From the NCBI GenBank assembly GCA_945869905.1, contig CAMBQD010000056.1, forward strand, positions 1 to 6,679: a stretch of DNA of 6,679 bases. The letters run 5' to 3'. Below the pieces are notes generated by a model. It was not told the origin of the DNA. It was given only the letters and a program-made list of their open reading frames with translations, and made no database searches. The position numbers and the translations under genes were made by a program. Shown here piece after piece: positions 1 through 6,291 of the stretch (the stretch's first letter is position 1; each line of letters starts with the position of its first letter). The DNA comes from an uncultured Clostridia bacterium. Lineage in GTDB: Bacteria; Bacillota; Clostridia; Oscillospirales; Acutalibacteraceae.

Positions 1-1312
1 TATAGCCGGAAAAGAAATCGGTGCCCTTTGGACAGGCAAGTGCAAAACGGCACCTGCCGATATTAAGGTCCATAACCTCATAAAAGGAATTGCCGTGTTC
101 AACAATGGTATCCTTGCCCACTACGCCGATATCGCACACACCGTGCTCAACATAGGTTATAACATCGGGAGCCTTTGACAAAACCGCCTCATAATCCCCA
201 ACGGGAAGTATCAGACGTCTGCCTTTATTTTCCAGCTGTGAGGTGTCAAGCCCCATGGTTTTAAACAGGGATAAGGAGCATTTTTCAAGCCTGCCCTTTG
301 TAAGAGCAATCCTTAAAGGACGGTGAACGTTTATCTCCTCACGCATTACATCGCACAGGGCATTCACATTTACACCAAAGCCGATTGCAGGTGCGTCAAG
401 ACCGAACTCGGCAATAAGATTATCATATCTGCCGCCGGAAAGAATTGTTACACCACTGCCCTGAGCATAGCCTCTGAAAATAACGCCTGTATAGTAATTA
501 CTTCTGTTAACAAGGCTTAGGTCAATCAGTATATTGTCCTTAAAGCCAAGCTCACAAAGCTTTTCATAAACATTCTTAAGATAGTCAAGAGCTTTATTTG
601 CCGCAGTGTCGTTATAAAGAGCCTTTGCCTCTTTAATAACACTGACATCACCGAAAAGCCTTGGCAGCTTTTTGATAATCTGCGCCTCAGTGCTGGAGCC
701 GATTTTGTCAAGCAAATCACCTAATGCAGAATAATTTTTGCCTTCAATAAGACTGCAAATATCCGCCTTCTGCGAGGGGGATAAATTCATCTTATCAAGT
801 ATGGCATTAAAAAATCCAGCGTGGCAAAGCTCCAGCTTAAAGGACTGAACGTCGTTGCGCTTAAGTGCCTCATACGCCATTGAGATTACCTCAATATCAG
901 CCTCAATACTGCCGTCACCGATAAGCTCAATACCGCTCTGCTCAATCTCATCTGTACGTCCTGCAAGCTGTTTATTACGCACAAAAATGCTTTGGTTATA
1001 ATAAAGCCTTACAGGAAAATCCGAGTCACTTAGCCTTGTGGCAACAAGACGTGCAATAGGCGAGGTATTGTCGGGACGAAGGACAGTTGTTCTGCCCTGA
1101 TTGTCCGAAAGCTTATACATTTCCTCAGACTCGATGCCCAGGTTGTCACTTTTGAATACGTCAAAATACTCAATTGTGGGAGTCATAACCTTTCGGTAAT
1201 TTTTTTCCTTAAATAAATCGGACAGTATGGACTCAACTCTTCTTCTGTCATCACATTCCTCAAAAAGCAAATCACGGCTTCCCTGAGGGGTTAATCTTGA
1301 ATATCTTTTCAT
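1..1312 (-). CDS. hisZ-hisG: HisZ-HisG fusion: ATP phosphoribosyltransferase regulatory plus catalytic subunit (3' end outside window)
   Basis: One uninterrupted frame of 437 codons starts at ATG 1312-1310 and is still open at the left edge. Residues 1 to about 322 are HisZ, a catalytically dead paralogue of histidyl-tRNA synthetase. It begins MKRYSRLTPQGSRDLLFEE, has the motif-2-like RPDNT at 79-83, YYTG at 273-276 and GGRYD at 293-297. The HisRS histidine signature RGLDYY is replaced by NRSNYY (269-274), which argues against a true HisRS. From about residue 333 the chain becomes HisG, starting LRIALTKGRLEK, with GKDTIVEHG at 399-407. HisG condenses ATP with PRPP, the first step of histidine synthesis, in the cytoplasm. 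Short-form HisG normally needs HisZ as a separate subunit for activity and histidine feedback; here they share a chain. The visible HisG part is about half a short-form HisG. The start is supported by AGGAG six bases upstream. I checked the junction codon by codon and saw no stop. The HisZ part is near the short end of the family range. Confidence 0.9.
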   Translation of the reverse strand, partial: MKRYSRLTPQGSRDLLFEECDDRRRVESILSDLFKEKNYRKVMTPTIEYFDVFKSDNLGIESEEMYKLSDNQGRTTVLRPDNTSPIARLVATRLSDSDFPVRLYYNQSIFVRNKQLAGRTDEIEQSGIELIGDGSIEADIEVISMAYEALKRNDVQSFKLELCHAGFFNAILDKMNLSPSQKADICSLIEGKNYSALGDLLDKIGSSTEAQIIKKLPRLFGDVSVIKEAKALYNDTAANKALDYLKNVYEKLCELGFKDNILIDLSLVNRSNYYTGVIFRGYAQGSGVTILSGGRYDNLIAEFGLDAPAIGFGVNVNALCDVMREEINVHRPLRIALTKGRLEKCSLSLFKTMGLDTSQLENKGRRLILPVGDYEAVLSKAPDVITYVEHGVCDIGVVGKDTIVEHGNSFYEVMDLNIGRCRFALACPKGTDFFSGY

Positions 1313-1318
1313 TTTATT

Positions 1319-1323
1319 CTCCT
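1319..1323 (-). promoter_or_regulatory. Ribosome binding site of the hisZ-hisG fusion
   Basis: AGGAG on the minus strand lies six bases before the ATG at 1312-1310. It fixes the start of the fused gene and agrees with the conserved HisZ N-terminus that follows. Confidence 0.85.
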
Positions 1324-1339
1324 AAAAGGGATAAATACT

Positions 1340-1375
1340 TTAGTGTGGTAGAGTGTTAATATGCTACCACACTAA
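1340..1375. promoter_or_regulatory. Perfect 12-base inverted repeat, candidate repressor operator
   Basis: The arms TTAGTGTGGTAG (1340-1351) and CTACCACACTAA (1364-1375) are perfect reverse complements around a 12-base centre, spanning 36 bases in all. One arm overlaps the promoter spacer and three bases of the -10; the other lies just after the predicted transcription start. A dimeric or tetrameric repressor bound here would block RNA polymerase. Control by histidine availability is inferred from the downstream gene. The TrpR-like YerC/HisR family of Gram-positive bacteria is one candidate, but I cannot confirm that its motif matches. No T-run follows the hairpin on either strand, so it does not look like a terminator. 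Confidence 0.7.
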
Positions 1376-1389
1376 TGTAGCTATGTCAA
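1361..1389 (-). promoter_or_regulatory. Sigma-A-type promoter of the histidine gene
   Basis: Reading the minus strand, a perfect -35 TTGACA lies at 1389-1384. A 17-base spacer follows, then TAGCAT at 1366-1361 as the -10 (four of six consensus bases), preceded by TGG, which makes an extended -10. Transcription should start near 1354 and give a leader of about 40 bases before the ATG at 1312. The promoter sits directly after polC and points into hisZ-hisG, so the histidine gene has its own transcription start even though it is co-oriented with polC. The weak -10 would suit a regulated promoter. Confidence 0.75.
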
Positions 1390-1411
1390 GTAAAAATTAT
1401 TATATTGAATG

Positions 1412-4400
1412 TTAAAACAGTGAAATCTGATTTGACTCCGGCATATCACCCAATGCTCCTGCCTCCTTTAACGAGTCAACAACGCTTTTACCTATACCTG
1501 CGCGAGCCATAAGGTCATCATAGGACATAAACTCGCCGTTGCCGTCGTCGCGTGAGGCGGCAATTGCCTTGGCGGCATTTTCACCTATGCCGTCAATTGC
1601 GCCGAAGGGCAGACGGATTTTTCCATTTTCAATCCTGTAAATTCGGGCATCGGATTTATAGATATCAACAGGCAAAAATTCAATTCCCCTTGCCAGCATT
1701 TCTATAACAATCTGATTAACAACGTAGGTTGATTCCTCCTTGGCGGTAATAGGAGCATTGGCACGTTTCTTTGCGTTATACTCCTCCATTTTTCTCTTTA
1801 CCGCCCCTTTGCCCTCCACTGCCGCAACAGCATCAATTGCACCGCCGCGAACCGTGAAATATGCTGAATAAAAATCAATGGGATGATAAATTTTGTACCA
1901 GGCAAGGCGAAGTGCTGCAATAACATATGCGGCCGCGTGCGCCTTGGGGAACATATACTTAATCTTATAGCAGGAGTCAATATACCACTGCTCAACGCCT
2001 ACGGTTTTCATTGCCTCCTCATATGGCGGCAGTTCCTTAGGTGCTTTACCCTTACGGGTATATTCCATAATCTTAAAGCAATCCTTTTTGCTTAAGGGCG
2101 ACTCCTTACCTGTTTCCCGCTCATACTTTTCCGCCTTATGAATAAGATAGGTCATAATATCGTCACGACAGCCTATTACCTGGGAAATATTACAGGTGCC
2201 GTTTTTAATAAGCTCCTGGGCATTGCCAAGCCAAACATCAGTACCGTGAGAAAGACCTGAAATCTGCAAAAGGTCGGCAAAGGTTTTTGGCTTTGCCTCC
2301 TCCAGCATTCCGATAACAAAGGGCGTGCCCATCTCCGGAATGGCAAGAGTACCTGTGGTGCAGTCAATATCCTCAGGAGATACGCCTATGGGCTCTGTTG
2401 ACGTTATAAGCTTGTACAAATTAGGGTCGGACAAATCAACGTCCATAACAGGAATACCTGTTGAATCCTCAAGATACTTATACAATGTGGGATTATCGTG
2501 TCCAAGCTCGTCAAGCTTAAGCAGTGTATCGTGAAGGGAATTTTTAAAGTCAAAGTGAGTTGTGTATGTACCCTTTTTTTCATCATTTGATGGGTACTGA
2601 ATAGGTGTGAAATCCTCAACAGTATACTTGTCCGGAACAACAACCATACCGCCGGGATGCTGACCGGTTGTACGCTTAATTCCAGTACAGCCTGCGGTCA
2701 GCCTGTCAATCTCCGCCTTAGGTGTTGTGGCGGCAAGTCCTCTTTCGTCAAGGTATTTCATTACATAGCCGTAGGCGGTTTTGTCCGCAACGGTTGCCAT
2801 AGTACCTGCCTTAAACACATAGTCCTTACCGAACAGCTCCTCGGTATATCTGTGGGAGCGCGACTGATATTCTCCTGAGAAGTTAAGGTCGATATCCGGC
2901 TCCTTGTCACCGTCAAAGCCAAGGAATGTTTCAAATGGTATTTCGTGGCCGTCACGCTTCATAGGTATATTACAATTAGGGCAATTCTTTTCAGGCAGGT
3001 CAAAGCCTGAGCCGTACTCGCCTTTAGTAAAGAACTCGCTGTGCTTGCACTTTTTACAGTAGTAATGAGGAGGCAGAGGGTTAACCTCCGATATACCGCC
3101 CATATGTGCCGCTAAGGATGAGCCTACCGAACCTCTTGAGCCAACAAGATATCCGTTTCTTTCGCTTTCCTCAACAAGTCTTTTGGCAATAACATAAAGA
3201 ACGCCAAAGCCGTGACCGATAATCGAATCCAGCTCGCGCTGTAATCTGTCTGCAACAATTTTAGGTACAGGGTCGCCGTAAAGCTCCTTTGCCCTTGACC
3301 AGCATTTTTCCGTAAGTTCCTCATTGGCACCGTCAATATGGGGCTGGAAGGTTCCGGGAGGAATAGGGGGAATATTATCCATAACCATATCGGCTATTTT
3401 ATTAGGGTTATCAATAACAAATTCCTTTGCCCTGTCCCCTGCCCAAGCAAAATCCCGAAGCATTTCATCAGTAGTTTTAAAATAGAGCGGTGCCTGATTA
3501 TCGGCGTCCTCAAAGCCCTTTGATGCCATAATAATTGCTCTGAACTTTTCGTCCTTTTCATCAAGGAAATGAACGTCGCCTGTGGCAACAACAAGCTTGC
3601 CCAGCTTGTCACCAAGGGCAATGATTTTTTTGTTGATTTTTATTAAGTCCTCTTCGCTGTTGATTTTCTCGTGAAGCTCCCTTGCGGAGTTAATCATAAA
3701 GGCATTGTTGCCGTTGGGCTGAATTTCAAGATAATCATAAAAGGACGCAATTTCTTCAATTTTTTCCTCAGGCTCGTTACTCAGTATTGCCTGATAAAGC
3801 TCGCCCTGTTCACAGGCAGAGCCAATGATAAGCCCATCCCTTTTCTTTGCCAACAGGCTTTTTGGAATTAAGGGACGTGACTTAAAGGTTTTTATATTTG
3901 AATAGGAAATAAGCTCATACAGATTTTTTCTGCCGTATTTGCGTTCTTCCTTGGGAATACTCTCATCCATTGAGGTATCCTCTTTAACCAGCAGAATAAT
4001 ATGATGGCGCTTAAACTGCTTTAATTTCAAATTCATAAAGTCGGGATATTTTTCGTCGTCAACCAAATACCCCTCCATACCGAGAATAAGCTTAATTTTT
4101 CCCTTGGCGGCATTATAAGCCTCCGGCAAAGCCTGAACAACACCGTGGTCCGTTACTGCAATTGCCCTGTGTCCCCATTTGACAGCCCTGTTAATAAGGG
4201 ATTTGGGAGAGGAAATGCCGTCCATCTCACTAAGGGAGGTATGCAGGTGAAGCTCAACTCTTTTTTCCTCTGCATCATCTGTTTTTTCAAGCTTAACCAC
4301 GGAGGAAATTGAAAAGGGATAAATTACAAACTGATTTGTAAAGGTGTCAAGCTTATAGGAGCCGCTGACAACAACGGTACCGCAGGAGCCCAGCTTTTCA

Positions 4401-5218
4401 ATAAGCGGGTCAAGTATGCGCCTGTCCTCAAACATCTTTACGGTAATTGAGGAAGTATAATCTGTAACATCAAAATTAAATATGCGGTTATTGCCCTTTT
4501 TGGTATCCTTAACCTCTGTTTTAACAATGTCACCCCAAACAGTAACATAACCGTCCTCAGCGGTTATATCTTTAATCGGTGCAGGCTCGTCCCTGAGAGC
4601 CTTGCCGTAAATATTTTTTACAGTGTCTTTATAGAGTGGTAAATCGCCCCAAGGCTGATGAACAACATTTTTCTCAGCCTCCTCCTTTTTACGCTCCTCT
4701 TCCTTTTGCTTTTCGGCAACTGCGTCTTGCACCGCTTTTTCAATATCAAAGGTCTGCACCTCTAAAAAGCTGATGTCATAATCAACATTGAAAAGGCTGA
4801 AAAGTTCCCTTGAAATTGCAGCGTCAACCTTTTGAGCCTCCAAAACCTCCCTGCCGCCTTTTTTAAGGAATACGGTAAGGGTATTGTCCTCCAGCTCAGC
4901 CTCCGCCCCTTCAAAAAAGCCGTTGGCGGCAGGCGTATCCCTTTTTACATACTGAAGTATTCTTTCAATATTACCAAGTGAAAATTCCGATTTTGGAAAA
5001 ACAGGATTAATAACAGCCTTATGTAAGCCCATTGATTTTTCAATAGCCTTTTCTGCATTCACTATTACGTAATAATCTATAAAGCTGTCAAGAAAAACTC
5101 CTATTTTAAGGGTTCTGTTTTCCCTTGATACTGAAAAGGAGGAAATTTCGCCGTTACCTAAAGCAGATAAAATTTCTCCGTCTATGTAATTTGAAAAATA
5201 ATCCGAAAATCTATTCAT
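1412..5218 (-). CDS. polC: DNA polymerase III alpha subunit, PolC type, lacking the exonuclease domain
   Basis: PolC is the replicative DNA polymerase of low-GC Gram-positive bacteria. From the ATG at 5218 it has 1268 residues, against about 1437 for Bacillus subtilis PolC. Domains in order are: an N-terminal domain (1 to about 160), a charged Lys/Glu linker (about 163-184), an OB fold (about 205-310), and a PHP domain (about 320-560). The polymerase core follows, and a helix-hairpin-helix-like stretch (GIGKSVVDSLKEAGAL) comes before the C-terminal clamp-binding motif QISLF (1264-1268). PHP ligands include H324, H326, D357, H358, E382, H406, C469, D548 and H550. A zinc knuckle uses C721, C724, C746 and C749. 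The catalytic aspartates are D775 and D777 in PDIDLNFSGE, with D903 the likely third. The DEDD 3'-5' exonuclease normally inserted in PHP is absent: LVDD (385-388) leads within about 16 residues to RHHIILLV. The start overlaps the ispG stop by one base (TGATG). A GTG one codon upstream (5221) is an alternative start. Translation is probably coupled to ispG. Confidence 0.95.
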   Translation of the reverse strand: MNRFSDYFSNYIDGEILSALGNGEISSFSVSRENRTLKIGVFLDSFIDYYVIVNAEKAIEKSMGLHKAVINPVFPKSEFSLGNIERILQYVKRDTPAANGFFEGAEAELEDNTLTVFLKKGGREVLEAQKVDAAISRELFSLFNVDYDISFLEVQTFDIEKAVQDAVAEKQKEEERKKEEAEKNVVHQPWGDLPLYKDTVKNIYGKALRDEPAPIKDITAEDGYVTVWGDIVKTEVKDTKKGNNRIFNFDVTDYTSSITVKMFEDRRILDPLIEKLGSCGTVVVSGSYKLDTFTNQFVIYPFSISSVVKLEKTDDAEEKRVELHLHTSLSEMDGISSPKSLINRAVKWGHRAIAVTDHGVVQALPEAYNAAKGKIKLILGMEGYLVDDEKYPDFMNLKLKQFKRHHIILLVKEDTSMDESIPKEERKYGRKNLYELISYSNIKTFKSRPLIPKSLLAKKRDGLIIGSACEQGELYQAILSNEPEEKIEEIASFYDYLEIQPNGNNAFMINSARELHEKINSEEDLIKINKKIIALGDKLGKLVVATGDVHFLDEKDEKFRAIIMASKGFEDADNQAPLYFKTTDEMLRDFAWAGDRAKEFVIDNPNKIADMVMDNIPPIPPGTFQPHIDGANEELTEKCWSRAKELYGDPVPKIVADRLQRELDSIIGHGFGVLYVIAKRLVEESERNGYLVGSRGSVGSSLAAHMGGISEVNPLPPHYYCKKCKHSEFFTKGEYGSGFDLPEKNCPNCNIPMKRDGHEIPFETFLGFDGDKEPDIDLNFSGEYQSRSHRYTEELFGKDYVFKAGTMATVADKTAYGYVMKYLDERGLAATTPKAEIDRLTAGCTGIKRTTGQHPGGMVVVPDKYTVEDFTPIQYPSNDEKKGTYTTHFDFKNSLHDTLLKLDELGHDNPTLYKYLEDSTGIPVMDVDLSDPNLYKLITSTEPIGVSPEDIDCTTGTLAIPEMGTPFVIGMLEEAKPKTFADLLQISGLSHGTDVWLGNAQELIKNGTCNISQVIGCRDDIMTYLIHKAEKYERETGKESPLSKKDCFKIMEYTRKGKAPKELPPYEEAMKTVGVEQWYIDSCYKIKYMFPKAHAAAYVIAALRLAWYKIYHPIDFYSAYFTVRGGAIDAVAAVEGKGAVKRKMEEYNAKKRANAPITAKEESTYVVNQIVIEMLARGIEFLPVDIYKSDARIYRIENGKIRLPFGAIDGIGENAAKAIAASRDDGNGEFMSYDDLMARAGIGKSVVDSLKEAGALGDMPESNQISLF

Positions 5219-6267
5219 CACAATTTCTCAATTTCCTTCATTAATTCATCTAACAGGTCTTTTTCATCAACCTTTCTGAGAATTTCGCCTTTTTTGAAAA
5301 TAAGGCCGTTCCCGTCGCCGCCGGCAATTCCGATATCTGCCTCTTTTGCTTCGCCGGGACCGTTGACGATACAGCCCATAACTGCAACCTTAATAGGCTT
5401 TTTGCAATCCCTGAGCCTTTCCTCTACCTGCTTTGCGAGAGAAACAAGGTCAATTTTTGTTCTGCCGCAGGTGGGACAGGAAATCAAATAGGGGCTGTCA
5501 TTTTTAAGTCCGATTGCTTTTAAAATATCAAAGGCGGCAAAAACCTCCTTAACCGGTGCGTCGGTAAGGCTGACACGAATAGTATCGCCTATTCCCCTTG
5601 TAAGCAGTGAGCCGATTCCGACGGCAGACTTGATTATGCCCATACGCTCCGTGCCTGCCTCCGTTACACCCAAATGCAAGGGATAATCGCACTGCTCAGC
5701 CGCCAGCTCATAAGCATTAATCATTGTCTGTACATTTGATGATTTTATGGAAATAACAATATCGTTAAAGTCAAATTTTTCCAAAAGCCTTGCGTGGTAA
5801 AGGGCAGATTCCACCATTGCCTGAGGAGTGGGAGAGCCGTATTTGGCAAGGATTTCCTTTTCAAGTGAGCCTGAATTAACGCCTATTCTGATTGGAATAT
5901 TCTTTGCCCTGCAGGCATCTGCCACTGCCTTAACACGTGAATCGTCGCCGATATTGCCGGGGTTTATACGGATTTTATCAATACCTCTTTCAACTGCGCC
6001 AAGGGCAAGACGGTAATCAAAATGTATGTCCGCAACAAGAGGCATGTCAACTGCATTTTTAATAGGCTCAACAAGAGCCAGTGCATACTCGTTGGGAATG
6101 GCAAAGCGTATTACCTGACAGCCTGCCGCCGCCAGCTCCTTTGCCTGTGCAACAGAGCCTTCAATATCCGAGGCAGGGACATTAAGCATACTTTGAACAA
6201 GTATGTCACTGTCACCGCCGATATAGGTATTGCCCAGTTTAATTTTTCTGCTTTTTCTTCTTTCCAT
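5218..6267 (-). CDS. ispG: 4-hydroxy-3-methylbut-2-en-1-yl diphosphate synthase (flavodoxin/ferredoxin-dependent)
   Basis: IspG (GcpE) converts methylerythritol cyclodiphosphate to HMBPP, the penultimate step of the MEP isoprenoid pathway, in the cytoplasm. The 349-residue length is normal for the two-domain bacterial form. The N-terminal part is a TIM barrel, recognisable by VQSM (24-27), ADIHFDYRLA (79-88) and IRINPGNIG (99-107). The C-terminal part carries the 4Fe-4S ligands C264 and C267 in SCPTCGRTKIDL, C299 in VMGCIVNGPGE, and E306, the usual fourth ligand. All key residues are present, so the enzyme should be active. The ATG at 6267 is preceded by AGGTGA, a perfect match to the anti-Shine-Dalgarno sequence. 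It starts 24 bases after rseP and its TGA overlaps the polC ATG, so the three genes look like one transcript. IspG products feed undecaprenyl phosphate and quinone synthesis, matching its usual position near dxr and rseP. The motif after VQSM reads LNVPASD rather than the commoner TNTDTRD, probably a lineage variant. Confidence 0.97.
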   Translation of the reverse strand: MERRKSRKIKLGNTYIGGDSDILVQSMLNVPASDIEGSVAQAKELAAAGCQVIRFAIPNEYALALVEPIKNAVDMPLVADIHFDYRLALGAVERGIDKIRINPGNIGDDSRVKAVADACRAKNIPIRIGVNSGSLEKEILAKYGSPTPQAMVESALYHARLLEKFDFNDIVISIKSSNVQTMINAYELAAEQCDYPLHLGVTEAGTERMGIIKSAVGIGSLLTRGIGDTIRVSLTDAPVKEVFAAFDILKAIGLKNDSPYLISCPTCGRTKIDLVSLAKQVEERLRDCKKPIKVAVMGCIVNGPGEAKEADIGIAGGDGNGLIFKKGEILRKVDEKDLLDELMKEIEKL

Positions 6268-6271
6268 ATTC

Positions 6272-6277
6272 TCACCT
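6272..6277 (-). promoter_or_regulatory. Ribosome binding site of ispG
   Basis: AGGTGA on the minus strand, within AAAAGGTGAGAAT, lies four bases before the ispG ATG. It pairs with the UCACCU of the 16S rRNA 3' end and supports the chosen start. It lies in the 24-base gap after the rseP stop. Confidence 0.8.
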
Positions 6278-6291
6278 TTTTAAATCAATAG

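Larger units (their letters stand above)
1313..1411 (-). other. Intergenic region between polC and hisZ-hisG
   Basis: These 99 AT-rich bases contain the promoter, inverted repeat and ribosome binding site described separately. I see no GC-rich hairpin followed by a T-run after the polC stop (TAA, 1414-1412), so there is no recognisable intrinsic terminator for the rseP-ispG-polC unit. Some read-through into the histidine gene is likely. In such a read-through RNA both arms of the inverted repeat would be transcribed and could fold into a 12-base-pair stem upstream of the ribosome binding site. Confidence 0.6.

Noticed and set aside
2..1312. Histidyl-tRNA synthetase (hisS) as the identity of the N-terminal part
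   Set aside because: The HisRS signature RGLDYY is changed to NRSNYY, the C-terminal anticodon-binding domain is missing, and the chain runs directly into HisG. This is the pattern of HisZ.
1340..1375. Inverted repeat as an intrinsic terminator for polC
   Set aside because: The loop is 12 bases, the stem is not GC-rich, and no T-run follows on either strand. It overlaps a good promoter instead.
1399..1404. TATAAT on the minus strand as a second -10 for the histidine gene
   Set aside because: The bases 16 to 18 upstream (inside the polC end) do not resemble TTGACA, and such hexamers are expected by chance in this AT-rich stretch.
1412..5221. PolC as a truncated or frameshifted pseudogene because it is about 170 residues short
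   Set aside because: The N-terminal domain, OB fold, PHP, zinc knuckle, catalytic aspartates and C-terminal clamp motif are all in one open frame. The missing length is explained by one clean internal domain absence.
1412..5221. DnaE rather than PolC
   Set aside because: There is an OB fold before the PHP domain, together with the PolC-specific YYCKKCKHSEFF zinc region and PDIDLNFSGE motif, and the protein ends in the PolC-type QISLF.
5219..5221. GTG at 5221 as the polC start
   Set aside because: The ATG immediately after it has a better distance to the weak GAG upstream and gives the common TGATG stop-start overlap. The GTG is possible and changes the protein by one residue only.
6022..6291. 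Plus-strand open frame of 89 codons opposite the ispG start, and the other short frames on both strands
   Set aside because: They lie antisense to or out of frame with well-identified genes, have no recognisable domains and no convincing ribosome binding sites. They look like shadows of the real coding frames.
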